A DNA stretch of 9,288 bases from Deltaproteobacteria bacterium (lineage in GTDB: Bacteria > Desulfobacterota > Desulfuromonadia > Geobacterales > Geobacteraceae), in the NCBI GenBank assembly GCA_021810985.1, contig JAJZQA010000077.1, forward strand, positions 1 through 9,288, written 5' to 3'. The translations under genes were made by a program, and so were the position numbers. The first letter of the stretch is position 1. Each line of letters opens with the position of its first letter. Shown here one piece after another: positions 1 to 5,837 of the stretch. The notes beneath the pieces were generated by a model. That model was not told the origin of the DNA and searched no databases. It saw only the letters and a program-made list of their open reading frames with translations.

Positions 1-31
1 CCCGGACCCCCTCTTACATAAGAGGGGGAAC
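1..31 (+). repeat. Palindromic REP-like repeat, copy 1
   Basis: A perfect 10-bp inverted repeat (CCCCCTCTTA at 7-16 with TAAGAGGGGG at 19-28) is separated by only two bases and preceded by CCCGG. The same layout occurs in reverse orientation at 71-100, so this looks like a member of a short repeat family rather than a gene-specific site. It may also act as the transcription terminator of the gene left of the window, but no T-tract follows (the next bases are AACAAAATG). The palindrome itself is seen directly; the family assignment is inference. Confidence 0.7.
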
Positions 32-70
32 AAAATGACCGCCCCTATGGATGTAGGTTGGTACGTTGAC

Positions 71-100
71 ACTCCTCCCCTTAGATAAGGGGAGGCCGGG
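71..100 (-). repeat. Palindromic REP-like repeat, copy 2 (inverted)
   Basis: CCTCCCCTTA (74-83) pairs perfectly with TAAGGGGAGG (86-95) around a two-base loop. Read on the minus strand, the unit is CCCGG followed by the palindrome, the same arrangement as copy 1. The two copies therefore face each other across about 40 bp. It sits 27 bp before the ctaD start, so the hairpin would lie in the 5' part of a ctaD message that starts upstream. Confidence 0.7.
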
Positions 101-126
101 AGGGGTTAGAGGAAAGATGAAAACTC

Positions 127-1746
127 ATGACTACTGAAACACAGACAGCTCCCCTCGTCAATCGCGGCTATCTGACCGAAAAGGGTTTCCGGTCCTGGGC
201 CTATACCCTGGATCACAAACGGATCGGCCTGCTCTACCTGGTCACCACCCTGCTGTTCCTCTTGGTGGGCGGGGTGTTCGCCCTGCTGCTGCGGGCGAAA
301 CTGATGTACCCCGGCGAGGAGCTGTTCAGCGACAAGGCCTACAATGTCTTCTTCACCCTCCACGGAATCATGATGATTTTCCTCTTCATCATCCCGGCCA
401 TCCCTTCGGCGCTCGGCAATTTCTTCATCCCGCTGATGGTCGGGGCTCGCGATGTGGCCTTTCCGCGCCTCAACCTCCTCAGTTTCTGGATCTTCCTGGC
501 CGGCATCATCGTCACCCTGGCGTCCCTGGCAACCCCTCTGGACACCGGCTGGACCTTCTATACCCCCTACTCGGCCAAGACCGGGGCCGCCGTCACGATC
601 CTTTCCTTCGGCATCTTCCTGGTGGGCATGTCATCGATTCTCACCGGACTGAATTTCATCGTCACCATTCACCGGCTGCGTGCCCCGGGCCTGACCTGGT
701 TCCGGCTGCCGCTGTTCATCTGGAGCATGTACGCCACCAGCATCATCCAGGTGCTGGCCACGCCGGTGGTCGGGATTACCTTCCTGCTGTTGGCTGCGGA
801 GCGGATCTTCGGCATCGGCTTTTTTGATCCGGCCAAAGGCGGCGACCCGCTGCTGTTCCAGCACTTCTTCTGGTTTTACTCCCATCCGGTGGTCTATGTG
901 ATGATCCTGCCGGCCATGGGCATCATCTCCGAGATCATCCCGGTCTTCGCCCGCAAACCGATCTTCGGCTACAAGGGCATCGCTTACTCGTCACTGGCCA
1001 TCGCCTTTATCGGCTTCCTGGTCTGGGGCCACCACATGTTCGTCAGCGGCATGTCCGACATTGCCGCGGTCATCTTTTCCTTCCTGACCTTCTTCGTCGC
1101 CGTACCGACCGGAATCAAGGTTTTCAACTGGATCGCCACCCTCTACAAGGGCTCCATCTGCCTCGATGCGCCGATGCTCTATGCCTTGACCTTCATCTTC
1201 CTCTTTATCATCGGCGGCCTGACCGGGCCGTTTCTCGGCGCCCTGGCCACCAACGTCCCCCTGCACGACACCTACTTCGTCGTGGCCCACTTCCACTACA
1301 CGATGATGGGCGGAACCGTCATGGGCTTTTTTGCCGGCCTCCACTACTGGTTCCCGAAGATGTTCGGGCGGATGTACAGCGAGCGGAAAGCCCTGTCCGC
1401 CTGGCTGCTGATTTTCTTCGGCTTCAACCTTACCTTTTTCACCATGTTCATCCTCGGTGTGGAAGGCATGCCGCGGCGCTGGGCCGAGTATCCGGTCCGC
1501 TTTCAGACCCTCCATATCGTGGCCACGGTCGGTTCCTGGCTTCTGGCAGCGGGAGTCGTGCTGATGTTTGTGAACCTGTTCCGTTCCCTGTTCCGGGGGG
1601 CTCCGGCCAGCGATAACCCCTGGGATGCGAATACCCTGGATTGGAAAACCTCGTCCCCTCCTCCGACAGATAATTTCGCGGAAATTCCGGTAGTTACCTC
1701 ATGGCCGTATAACTTCGGCACCAAGAAAGGCAGCGACCATGACTGA
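127..1746 (+). CDS. ctaD: Cytochrome c oxidase subunit I (A2-type, aa3)
   Basis: This is the catalytic subunit of the terminal oxidase. It reduces O2 to water at a heme a3/CuB centre and pumps protons across the inner membrane. The 539 residues span the usual twelve-helix core. Visible ligands are His79 and His390 for heme a, His388 for heme a3, and His253, His302 and His303 for CuB. Tyr257 sits where the cross-linked Tyr belongs. Thr328 and Lys331 in the VPTGIKVF motif mark the K channel and Asp109 (GARDVAFPR) the D-channel entrance. His380-Asp381 match the Mg-site motif. The helix VI motif reads YSHPVVY rather than GHPEVY: the proton-gating Glu is Val255 and the Tyr-Ser pair of A2-type oxidases is present. 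The chosen ATG leads directly into the conserved N-terminal region. The only upstream purine-rich stretch is GAGGAAAG (109-116), a rather distant RBS. The 3' end overlaps ctaE by 8 bp. Confidence 0.97.
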   Translation: MTTETQTAPLVNRGYLTEKGFRSWAYTLDHKRIGLLYLVTTLLFLLVGGVFALLLRAKLMYPGEELFSDKAYNVFFTLHGIMMIFLFIIPAIPSALGNFFIPLMVGARDVAFPRLNLLSFWIFLAGIIVTLASLATPLDTGWTFYTPYSAKTGAAVTILSFGIFLVGMSSILTGLNFIVTIHRLRAPGLTWFRLPLFIWSMYATSIIQVLATPVVGITFLLLAAERIFGIGFFDPAKGGDPLLFQHFFWFYSHPVVYVMILPAMGIISEIIPVFARKPIFGYKGIAYSSLAIAFIGFLVWGHHMFVSGMSDIAAVIFSFLTFFVAVPTGIKVFNWIATLYKGSICLDAPMLYALTFIFLFIIGGLTGPFLGALATNVPLHDTYFVVAHFHYTMMGGTVMGFFAGLHYWFPKMFGRMYSERKALSAWLLIFFGFNLTFFTMFILGVEGMPRRWAEYPVRFQTLHIVATVGSWLLAAGVVLMFVNLFRSLFRGAPASDNPWDANTLDWKTSSPPPTDNFAEIPVVTSWPYNFGTKKGSDHD

Positions 1747-2356
1747 TCAGGAACAAAGAGCCGGGCACTCAAGCGCCGCTCATGAAGCCGAATCTCCCGA
1801 ACAAGGCCTGGAAACCGCGAAACTCGGCACCTGGGCCTTTCTGGCCACCGAGGTCCTGCTGTTCGGCGGTCTCTTTACCACCTACATCATCTACCGGATG
1901 AAATATCCGGAGCTGTTCTACACCGAACACCTGAAACTGAGCCGGCCGCTGGGCATGGTCAATACCGTGGTCCTGATCACCAGCAGTCTCACCGTGGCCC
2001 TCGGGATCGCCGCGATCAAACGGGGCAGGCAGCTGGCTGCCCGAGTTTATATCGGGCTCACCATTGCCATGGCCTGCGGCTTTCTTGGCGTCAAGTATGT
2101 GGAATGGAGCGAGGATTTCGCCCACGGTCTCTACCCCGGCACCAACCTGTTTTTCTCCCTCTACTTCATGATGACCGGCTTGCACGGCATCCATGTCGTT
2201 GCCGGGATCGCGGCCCTGTCCTGGGTGCTGTTTCTGGCCTGCCGCGGAAAATTCTCCGAAGAGTATTCGACCCCGGTGGAGATTTCCGGACTTTACTGGC
2301 ACTTCGTCGACCTGGTCTGGATCTACCTGTTTCCCCTGCTCTATCTCGTCGGGTAA
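1739..2356 (+). CDS. ctaE: Cytochrome c oxidase subunit III
   Basis: Subunit III of the heme-copper oxidase is an integral membrane protein that carries no metal but stabilises subunit I and its proton uptake. The 205 residues start with a polar, His/Glu-containing segment of about 27 residues. Five hydrophobic segments follow, which is the short form lacking the first two helices of the mitochondrial subunit. Family motifs are GTWAFLATEVLLFGG (about 30-44), with the conserved Glu38 in helix 1, the KYVEW segment (about 119-123), GLHGIHVVAG (about 147-156), and the C-terminal YWHFVDLVWIYLFPLLYL. The ATG lies inside the last codons of ctaD, with an 8-bp overlap that predicts translational coupling. 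A purine run (AAGAAAGG) just upstream can serve as RBS. Confidence 0.95.
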   Translation: MTDQEQRAGHSSAAHEAESPEQGLETAKLGTWAFLATEVLLFGGLFTTYIIYRMKYPELFYTEHLKLSRPLGMVNTVVLITSSLTVALGIAAIKRGRQLAARVYIGLTIAMACGFLGVKYVEWSEDFAHGLYPGTNLFFSLYFMMTGLHGIHVVAGIAALSWVLFLACRGKFSEEYSTPVEISGLYWHFVDLVWIYLFPLLYLVG

Positions 2357-2375
2357 CGGCGATTCGCCGGTTATT
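2354..2375 (+). terminator. Stem-loop at the ctaE stop codon
   Basis: TAACGGCG, which begins with the ctaE stop codon, can pair with CGCCGGTTA across a three-base ATT loop, with one bulged base. It is followed by a short T-rich stretch (TTATTT). It could be a weak intercistronic terminator or an RNA-processing or stabilising hairpin between ctaE and the subunit IV gene. The stem is short and read-through is expected, since the next gene is 65 bp away in the same complex. Confidence 0.3.
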
Positions 2376-2421
2376 TCATCCCCTGGGAAGGGCGGCGCAT
2401 GACTCGCAAAGGAAATCTCGT

Positions 2422-2703
2422 ATGCTGAAGATGGTGCCTGCAAAGGCCTACCGAACCTATATTTTCATCTGGCTGGCACTGCTGGTTCTGACCGTGGTGA
2501 CCTGGCTCGTTTCCTATGTCAATCTGGGAATGATGAATGTGGTGGTGGCAATGCTCATCGCCTCATTCAAGGCCTCACTGGTGGCGCTGTTCTTCATGCA
2601 CCTCCGGCACGAAAACCGGCTGGTCCTGGCCTTTGCCCTCTTTCCCCTCGGCTTTCTGCTGCTGATTATCGGCGGAACCCTGGTGGACACGTTATTTCGT
2701 TAA
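2422..2703 (+). CDS. Cytochrome c oxidase subunit IV (COX4_pro family)
   Basis: A small accessory subunit of bacterial heme-copper oxidases, of the CyoD/CtaF type (Pfam COX4_pro). In this family it helps assembly and stability of subunit I and carries no cofactor. The 93 residues contain three hydrophobic helices (about 12-33, 37-58 and 65-88). The family signature KASLVALFFMHL followed by a His-Glu pair closes helix 2. The ATG at 2422 is preceded by AAAGGAA (2408-2414) at about 7 bp. A longer in-frame reading upstream overlaps ctaE and is not credible. Its position directly after ctaE matches the usual I-III-IV order. The long gap and hairpin element that follow separate it from ctaA. Confidence 0.9.
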   Translation: MLKMVPAKAYRTYIFIWLALLVLTVVTWLVSYVNLGMMNVVVAMLIASFKASLVALFFMHLRHENRLVLAFALFPLGFLLLIIGGTLVDTLFR

Positions 2704-2711
2704 AGGAAGTT

Positions 2712-2819
2712 TTTAGTTTGCTGATTAGCGTCAATTTTCCGCTATGGTTTTACGCAGTTCCCTCTCCCTGAGGGAGAAGGGACTCACAGCGGAAGAGTAA
2801 CGCTAATCAGCTTTAGTTT
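2712..2819. repeat. MITE-like hairpin element within the oxidase cluster
   Basis: A 92-bp segment (2720-2811) is bounded by perfect 12-bp inverted repeats, GCTGATTAGCGT and ACGCTAATCAGC. A second arm pair (TTCCGCT 2737-2743, AGCGGAA 2788-2794) and a central imperfect hairpin (CTCCCTGAGGGAG core, 2764-2776) lie inside. The same octamer TTTAGTTT flanks it on both sides (2712-2719 and 2812-2819), as a target-site duplication would. The surroundings are T-rich, so the octamer could be chance. No ORF lies inside. It may be a miniature transposable element, a repeat-derived terminator or an mRNA-processing hairpin. The inverted repeats are seen directly; the mobile origin is inference. Confidence 0.55.
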
Positions 2820-2828
2820 TGAGTTTTT

Positions 2829-2844
2829 GGTTTTTATAAAAACC
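2829..2844. promoter_or_regulatory. Perfect 16-bp palindrome upstream of ctaA
   Basis: GGTTTTTATAAAAACC is exactly self-complementary and ends 9 bp before the ctaA Shine-Dalgarno sequence. It includes TATAAA, which could be a -10 hexamer, though no good -35 is visible. It could be a dimeric repressor site, a promoter element or a small hairpin. No known operator consensus was recognised. Confidence 0.35.
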
Positions 2845-2865
2845 GTTTCTCTTGGAGGTTTTACT

Positions 2866-3726
2866 ATGCTGGGCAGAATCACCGTTGCACTCTTCTTCCT
2901 GCTCCTCATCTGGGGCAATCTGGTGGCCGGGCTGAAGGCCGGGCTTGCCTGTCCCGACTGGCCGCTCTGCCATGGGACAGTCCTTCCGCCCTTCCGGCTC
3001 GATATCTGGATGGAATATACGCACCGCCTGATCGCCGCCCTGGCGACCGTTTTTCTCCTGGTTCTCTCCTGGAAGAGATTCAGCTCCTACCTGGGTCTGG
3101 CCAAGGCCGTGCCCCTGGCGGCAGTCACTCTCGTCGGCACGGAAATACTGATCGGCGGGGCGGTTGTCCTGCTGGAACTGCCGGTCCAGCTCACCACGGT
3201 GCATTTCATGATCGGACTCACGGTCTTGCTTCTGGCTTTCTACATGGCGTCGTTCAATGGTGAGGAAACCCCGGCCCGCTTTTCTCTGCACGGTCGTGCC
3301 GGTCTTTTTTTCGGCATGGGCCTGGTGGTCTTTTCCCAATCCGCCCTCGGCGCCTATGTGCGGCATGCCAATGCCGGTCTGGCCTGCACGGATTTTCCGA
3401 CCTGTCGCGGCAGCTGGTTTCCAAGCAACATGAGCGGTACGCTCATGGCCCACTTTTCCCATCGGCTGGCTGCCGTCCTCATCTTCGTGACGATCGGGAT
3501 GCTTTGCGTTGCCGCGTTCCTCGATCCGGGTTTCTTCCGCTACCGGAAAATGCTTCTCGGACTGCTCTGTCTCTGTCTCGGCCAGATCGCCGTAGGTGCG
3601 CTGGTGGTGCTCTCAGGGCTGTATTACCTGGCAACCGCACTCCATCTGCTGGTCGCTCTCTCGATCCTGGTGTCCTTTTTCCACCTCTGGGGCAGTGAAA
3701 TCCGACAGCAGGAGAATTTGTCATAA
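2866..3726 (+). CDS. ctaA: Heme A synthase (COX15/CtaA family)
   Basis: This membrane enzyme converts heme O to heme A by oxidising the C8 methyl group to a formyl group, supplying the cofactor of the oxidase upstream. The 286 residues form the expected eight-helix, two-repeat protein. All four heme-site histidines are present: His53 in EYTHR, His113 in TVHFMIG, His199 in HFSHR and His260 in ATALH. Glu50, three residues before His53, is the conserved acidic residue. Two periplasmic Cys pairs occur in the loops CPDWPLC (Cys29/Cys35) and CTDFPTC (Cys174/Cys180), as in Bacillus-type CtaA. The ATG at 2866 was chosen because GGAGG (2854-2858) lies 7 bp upstream. An in-frame start 13 codons earlier runs through the palindrome and lacks an RBS. 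The stop lies within 3 bp of a possible non-canonical ctaB start. Confidence 0.95.
   Translation: MLGRITVALFFLLLIWGNLVAGLKAGLACPDWPLCHGTVLPPFRLDIWMEYTHRLIAALATVFLLVLSWKRFSSYLGLAKAVPLAAVTLVGTEILIGGAVVLLELPVQLTTVHFMIGLTVLLLAFYMASFNGEETPARFSLHGRAGLFFGMGLVVFSQSALGAYVRHANAGLACTDFPTCRGSWFPSNMSGTLMAHFSHRLAAVLIFVTIGMLCVAAFLDPGFFRYRKMLLGLLCLCLGQIAVGALVVLSGLYYLATALHLLVALSILVSFFHLWGSEIRQQENLS
3710..3725 (+). promoter_or_regulatory. Shine-Dalgarno AGGAG before an ATA codon at the ctaA/ctaB junction
   Basis: AGGAG (3710-3714) is spaced 8 bp from ATA at 3723-3725, which is in frame with ctaB and overlaps the TAA of ctaA. A G at 3725 would give the classic ATGA stop/start overlap. The only canonical start found downstream (GTG 3798) has its nearest purine-rich stretch (GAGGAGGGAAGGG, 3766-3778) about 20 bp away, too far to be a good RBS. 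This site may therefore be the real ctaB initiation region. Confidence 0.4.
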
Positions 3727-3797
3727 TAGGGGCTCGTCGTTCCACACCAGCCGCTACCGGCAAGAGAGGAGGGAAGGGTCCGGGGCCGCTCACCTCA

Positions 3798-4634
3798 GTG
3801 CTGCTCCTCACCAGACCGGTAATTTTGGCACTCGTGACCATGTCGGGATTCACCGGCATGGTTCTGGCGGCCGGTGGGCTTCCCGCAGCCGGTGCAGCCC
3901 TGGCCGGCGGAGCGGTACTGCTTCTGTCCGCCGCCGGCTCCGCCATGCTCAACAGCGTACTCGACTATTCCCTGGACTGCCGGATGCCACGCCTCACTGC
4001 CCGCATCCGGGCACTGGAAATGCTCGGCTGGACGAAGACGGTCCTGCTGGCCACGACTCTGCTCGTTGCGGGTTTATTGGTGTCAGTGGTATATTTCAAT
4101 CTCCTGGTCACGCTGCTGACACTGGCGGCGGTATTCGGTTACCTGGGCCCGTATACGCTCCGCCTGAAACGGACCTCTCCTTTCGGCGCCATTCCCGGCA
4201 GCATCCCGGGAGCCCTCCCGGTGCTGATCGGCTATGCTGCACTCAAGCCGTACATCGGCCCGGACGGGTTGATCCTGTTTCTTCTCGTTCTCCTCTGGCA
4301 GCCCCCCCATTTCTGGACACTTGCGCTCCGCTACCAGGAGGACTATCACGCAGCCGGACTGCCGGTGCTGCCTGCAGCTTTGGGCAAGGGCTATACGAAA
4401 ACCTTCATCCTGCTCTATGCGACAGCGCTGCTCCCGCTATCTCTCTCACTTTGGTTTTTCGGCTACTGTTCGGCGGGATTTGCCGTACTAGCGTTCCTTA
4501 CCGGGGCCATCTTTCTTGCCATTCTCATTCGCGCGCTATTCTTCAAGTCCCACTTTATCCAGGCATTTCACGCGACCAACGGCTATCTGTCACTGCTTCT
4601 GATCCTTATCGTGGCGGATATCTGTCTAATGTAG
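3798..4634 (+). CDS. ctaB: Protoheme IX farnesyltransferase (heme O synthase)
   Basis: A UbiA-superfamily prenyltransferase that attaches a farnesyl group to heme B to make heme O, the substrate of CtaA. From the GTG start it has 278 residues and about eight to nine membrane helices. The first Asp-rich motif is NSVLDYSLD (N-x3-D-x3-D: Asn52, Asp56, Asp60), followed by basic residues. The loop with YTLRLKRTSPF is typical of CtaB/CyoE. The signature QPPHFWTLAL followed by EDYHAAGLPVLP is nearly invariant in this subfamily and separates it from other UbiA enzymes. The start is uncertain: GTG 3798 leaves almost no cytoplasmic leader and lacks a well-spaced RBS, whereas the frame stays open back to an ATA at 3723 with a good RBS. 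That reading would add 25 basic, polar residues (303 in total). Function is secure, start is not. Confidence 0.93.
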   Translation: MLLLTRPVILALVTMSGFTGMVLAAGGLPAAGAALAGGAVLLLSAAGSAMLNSVLDYSLDCRMPRLTARIRALEMLGWTKTVLLATTLLVAGLLVSVVYFNLLVTLLTLAAVFGYLGPYTLRLKRTSPFGAIPGSIPGALPVLIGYAALKPYIGPDGLILFLLVLLWQPPHFWTLALRYQEDYHAAGLPVLPAALGKGYTKTFILLYATALLPLSLSLWFFGYCSAGFAVLAFLTGAIFLAILIRALFFKSHFIQAFHATNGYLSLLLILIVADICLM

Positions 4635-4780
4635 GATCTGTTTCGGACCCGGCACCACGATGAACCCTGAGCAAAAACGGTCCTTTCTCTTTCTTTCGGG
4701 GGGAAAGGTGTGCTATATCCATGAACATGGCTGGCAACCGCCCCGGGATGTACGCTGCCGGGATCTTTGGAGGATTGAAA

Positions 4781-5107
4781 ATGGATTGGGAAAAGGCAAC
4801 TCGCATCGCCCATGCAATCGGCAGCTCGCGGCTGCTGACGGTTAAAATGGCGTTGTTCCGCAAGGCGTCCGACTACGCCCGCATGCGGGTTGACTGGCAG
4901 CTGTCAACCCCGGAGGAACGGGTGCTCATGGATGCCGCCCGGACCAAGGCCCATGATGCATTCATCGAGGCCTGCGAAATGATGAGCCGCTGCATGGAGG
5001 ATGAAAAAGAGGATATCTCCTGGAGAGAAGATCTGGGAAATGATCGTAAGGAAATCGGTGACCTTGCCTGCTACCTGCACCTGATTCTGGGACTGGTTGC
5101 CCGCTGA
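4781..5107 (+). CDS. Hypothetical protein, 108 residues, helical
   Basis: Not recognised. The ATG at 4781 has GGAGG (4769-4773) at 7-bp spacing, the best RBS in this stretch. An in-frame ATG 20 codons earlier adds a Gly/Pro/Met-rich piece with no RBS. The product is soluble-looking, has no signal peptide, and is rich in Ala, Met, Glu, Arg and Lys. It appears mostly alpha-helical, with an amphipathic first half (MDWEKATRIAHAIG...), a charged middle, and an acidic stretch (MEDEKEDISWRED) before a hydrophobic C-terminal helix (ACYLHLILGLVAR). Two Cys (residues about 66 and 71) and a third near the end are spaced unlike a zinc site. It lies 146 bp after ctaB on the same strand, so co-transcription is possible but not shown. 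A function in the oxidase cluster is not supported by any motif. Confidence 0.75.
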   Translation: MDWEKATRIAHAIGSSRLLTVKMALFRKASDYARMRVDWQLSTPEERVLMDAARTKAHDAFIEACEMMSRCMEDEKEDISWREDLGNDRKEIGDLACYLHLILGLVAR

Positions 5108-5146
5108 TCGAGAACCGGTTTTCTTGCGCTGAGGAGGGTAGTTTTA

Positions 5147-5270
5147 TCAATTCCAGATCAAGGATGATCTCAAGGCGGCGAGGATTGAAGCGGCGAGGCG
5201 TACTGAAGAGTACCTTGAGCAGCCGAATATGAGCCAACGCAGAGAGGACTTTGATAGGGGATTGGAATTA
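5147..5270. repeat. Dispersed-repeat-like intergenic element
   Basis: The roughly 124-bp segment between the hypothetical gene and the M23 gene has imperfect terminal inverted repeats: AATTCC (5149-5154) with GGAATT (5264-5269), and ATCAA (5157-5161) with TTGAT (5251-5255). Inside are a 9-bp direct repeat GCGGCGAGG (5175-5183 and 5190-5198) and a small hairpin GTACT-GAAG-AGTAC (5200-5213). No start codon with an RBS leads into it. It resembles a short intergenic repeat I recall from Geobacter-type genomes, but this is memory, not a search. The right end contains the TAA stop of the convergently oriented M23 gene. Confidence 0.5.
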
Positions 5271-5837
5271 CTCGTCGATATCGGGAGGGAGGTACATCTC
5301 ACCTTCGCTGCCACCCTGGCCGCTTACGGCATCATTAAACAATTCGTGGATATTGTTCTCGACGATAAATTTCAGGTCTTGTACAAGTTTTTCATGACGT
5401 AGCTTGTCGTAACCGGCAAGTTCCCGCACCTCGAAATGGACATGGGGACCGGTCGACCTCCCGGTATTTCCGGAAAGAGCAATGACCGTAGAGCTGTCCA
5501 CGCGATCGCCGGCCGTAACTTTAACCAGGGCATTATGGCCGTAGAGGGTCAAGACCCCATTGCCGTGATTAACGGCAACCAGATTTCCGTAGCCTTTGTA
5601 GGGACCGGCATAATAGACGGTGCCCTTCTGCACCGGGAAAACCGGCGTTCCTTCCGGAACGGCAATATCAATCCCCCGATGGTAGACCTTCCTGCCGCTG
5701 CCAAAGGGGTCGAGACGCCAGCCGACACCGGATGTGACCCTGCCGCCATCAACGGGCATACTGCGTTGCGCAAGGCCTGCCACGGGAAACAGCAGCAGAA
5801 ATATCAGAAAGATGGATAACGGCCGGAAAGTATTCAT
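5268..5837 (-). CDS. Secreted M23-family (LytM) peptidase
   Basis: A zinc metallopeptidase-type protein of the M23/LytM family, which in active members cuts peptide cross-links of peptidoglycan. The 189 residues begin with a clear signal peptide (basic MNTFRP, a hydrophobic core about 8-20, then GLA before Gln24), so the mature form acts in the periplasm. The LytM core follows at about 45-140. Zinc ligands are His53 and Asp57 (HRGID) and His134 (PHVHFEV). His101 (YGHN) and His132 are the catalytic histidines, so the site looks intact. The last 45 residues form a charged, helical then acidic tail without a known domain. ATG 5837 was chosen because the signal peptide begins there, with AGGG about 8 bp upstream. 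A GTG ten codons earlier would put a polar extension before it. The gene is transcribed opposite to its neighbours. Confidence 0.9.
   Translation of the reverse strand: MNTFRPLSIFLIFLLLFPVAGLAQRSMPVDGGRVTSGVGWRLDPFGSGRKVYHRGIDIAVPEGTPVFPVQKGTVYYAGPYKGYGNLVAVNHGNGVLTLYGHNALVKVTAGDRVDSSTVIALSGNTGRSTGPHVHFEVRELAGYDKLRHEKLVQDLKFIVENNIHELFNDAVSGQGGSEGEMYLPPDIDE

Noticed and set aside
66..100. Consensus -35 TTGACA at 66-71 as a ctaD promoter
   Set aside because: At 16-18 bp downstream there is only G-rich palindrome sequence and no -10 hexamer.
3596..4663. Long 355-codon plus-strand ORF overlapping ctaA and ctaB
   Set aside because: It is rich in Ser/Pro/Arg/His without motifs and lies in another frame of two clearly recognised genes, a typical shadow in GC-rich DNA.
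4660..4845. 61-codon ORF between ctaB and the hypothetical gene
   Set aside because: No RBS, odd composition, and it overlaps the start of the better supported gene at 4781.
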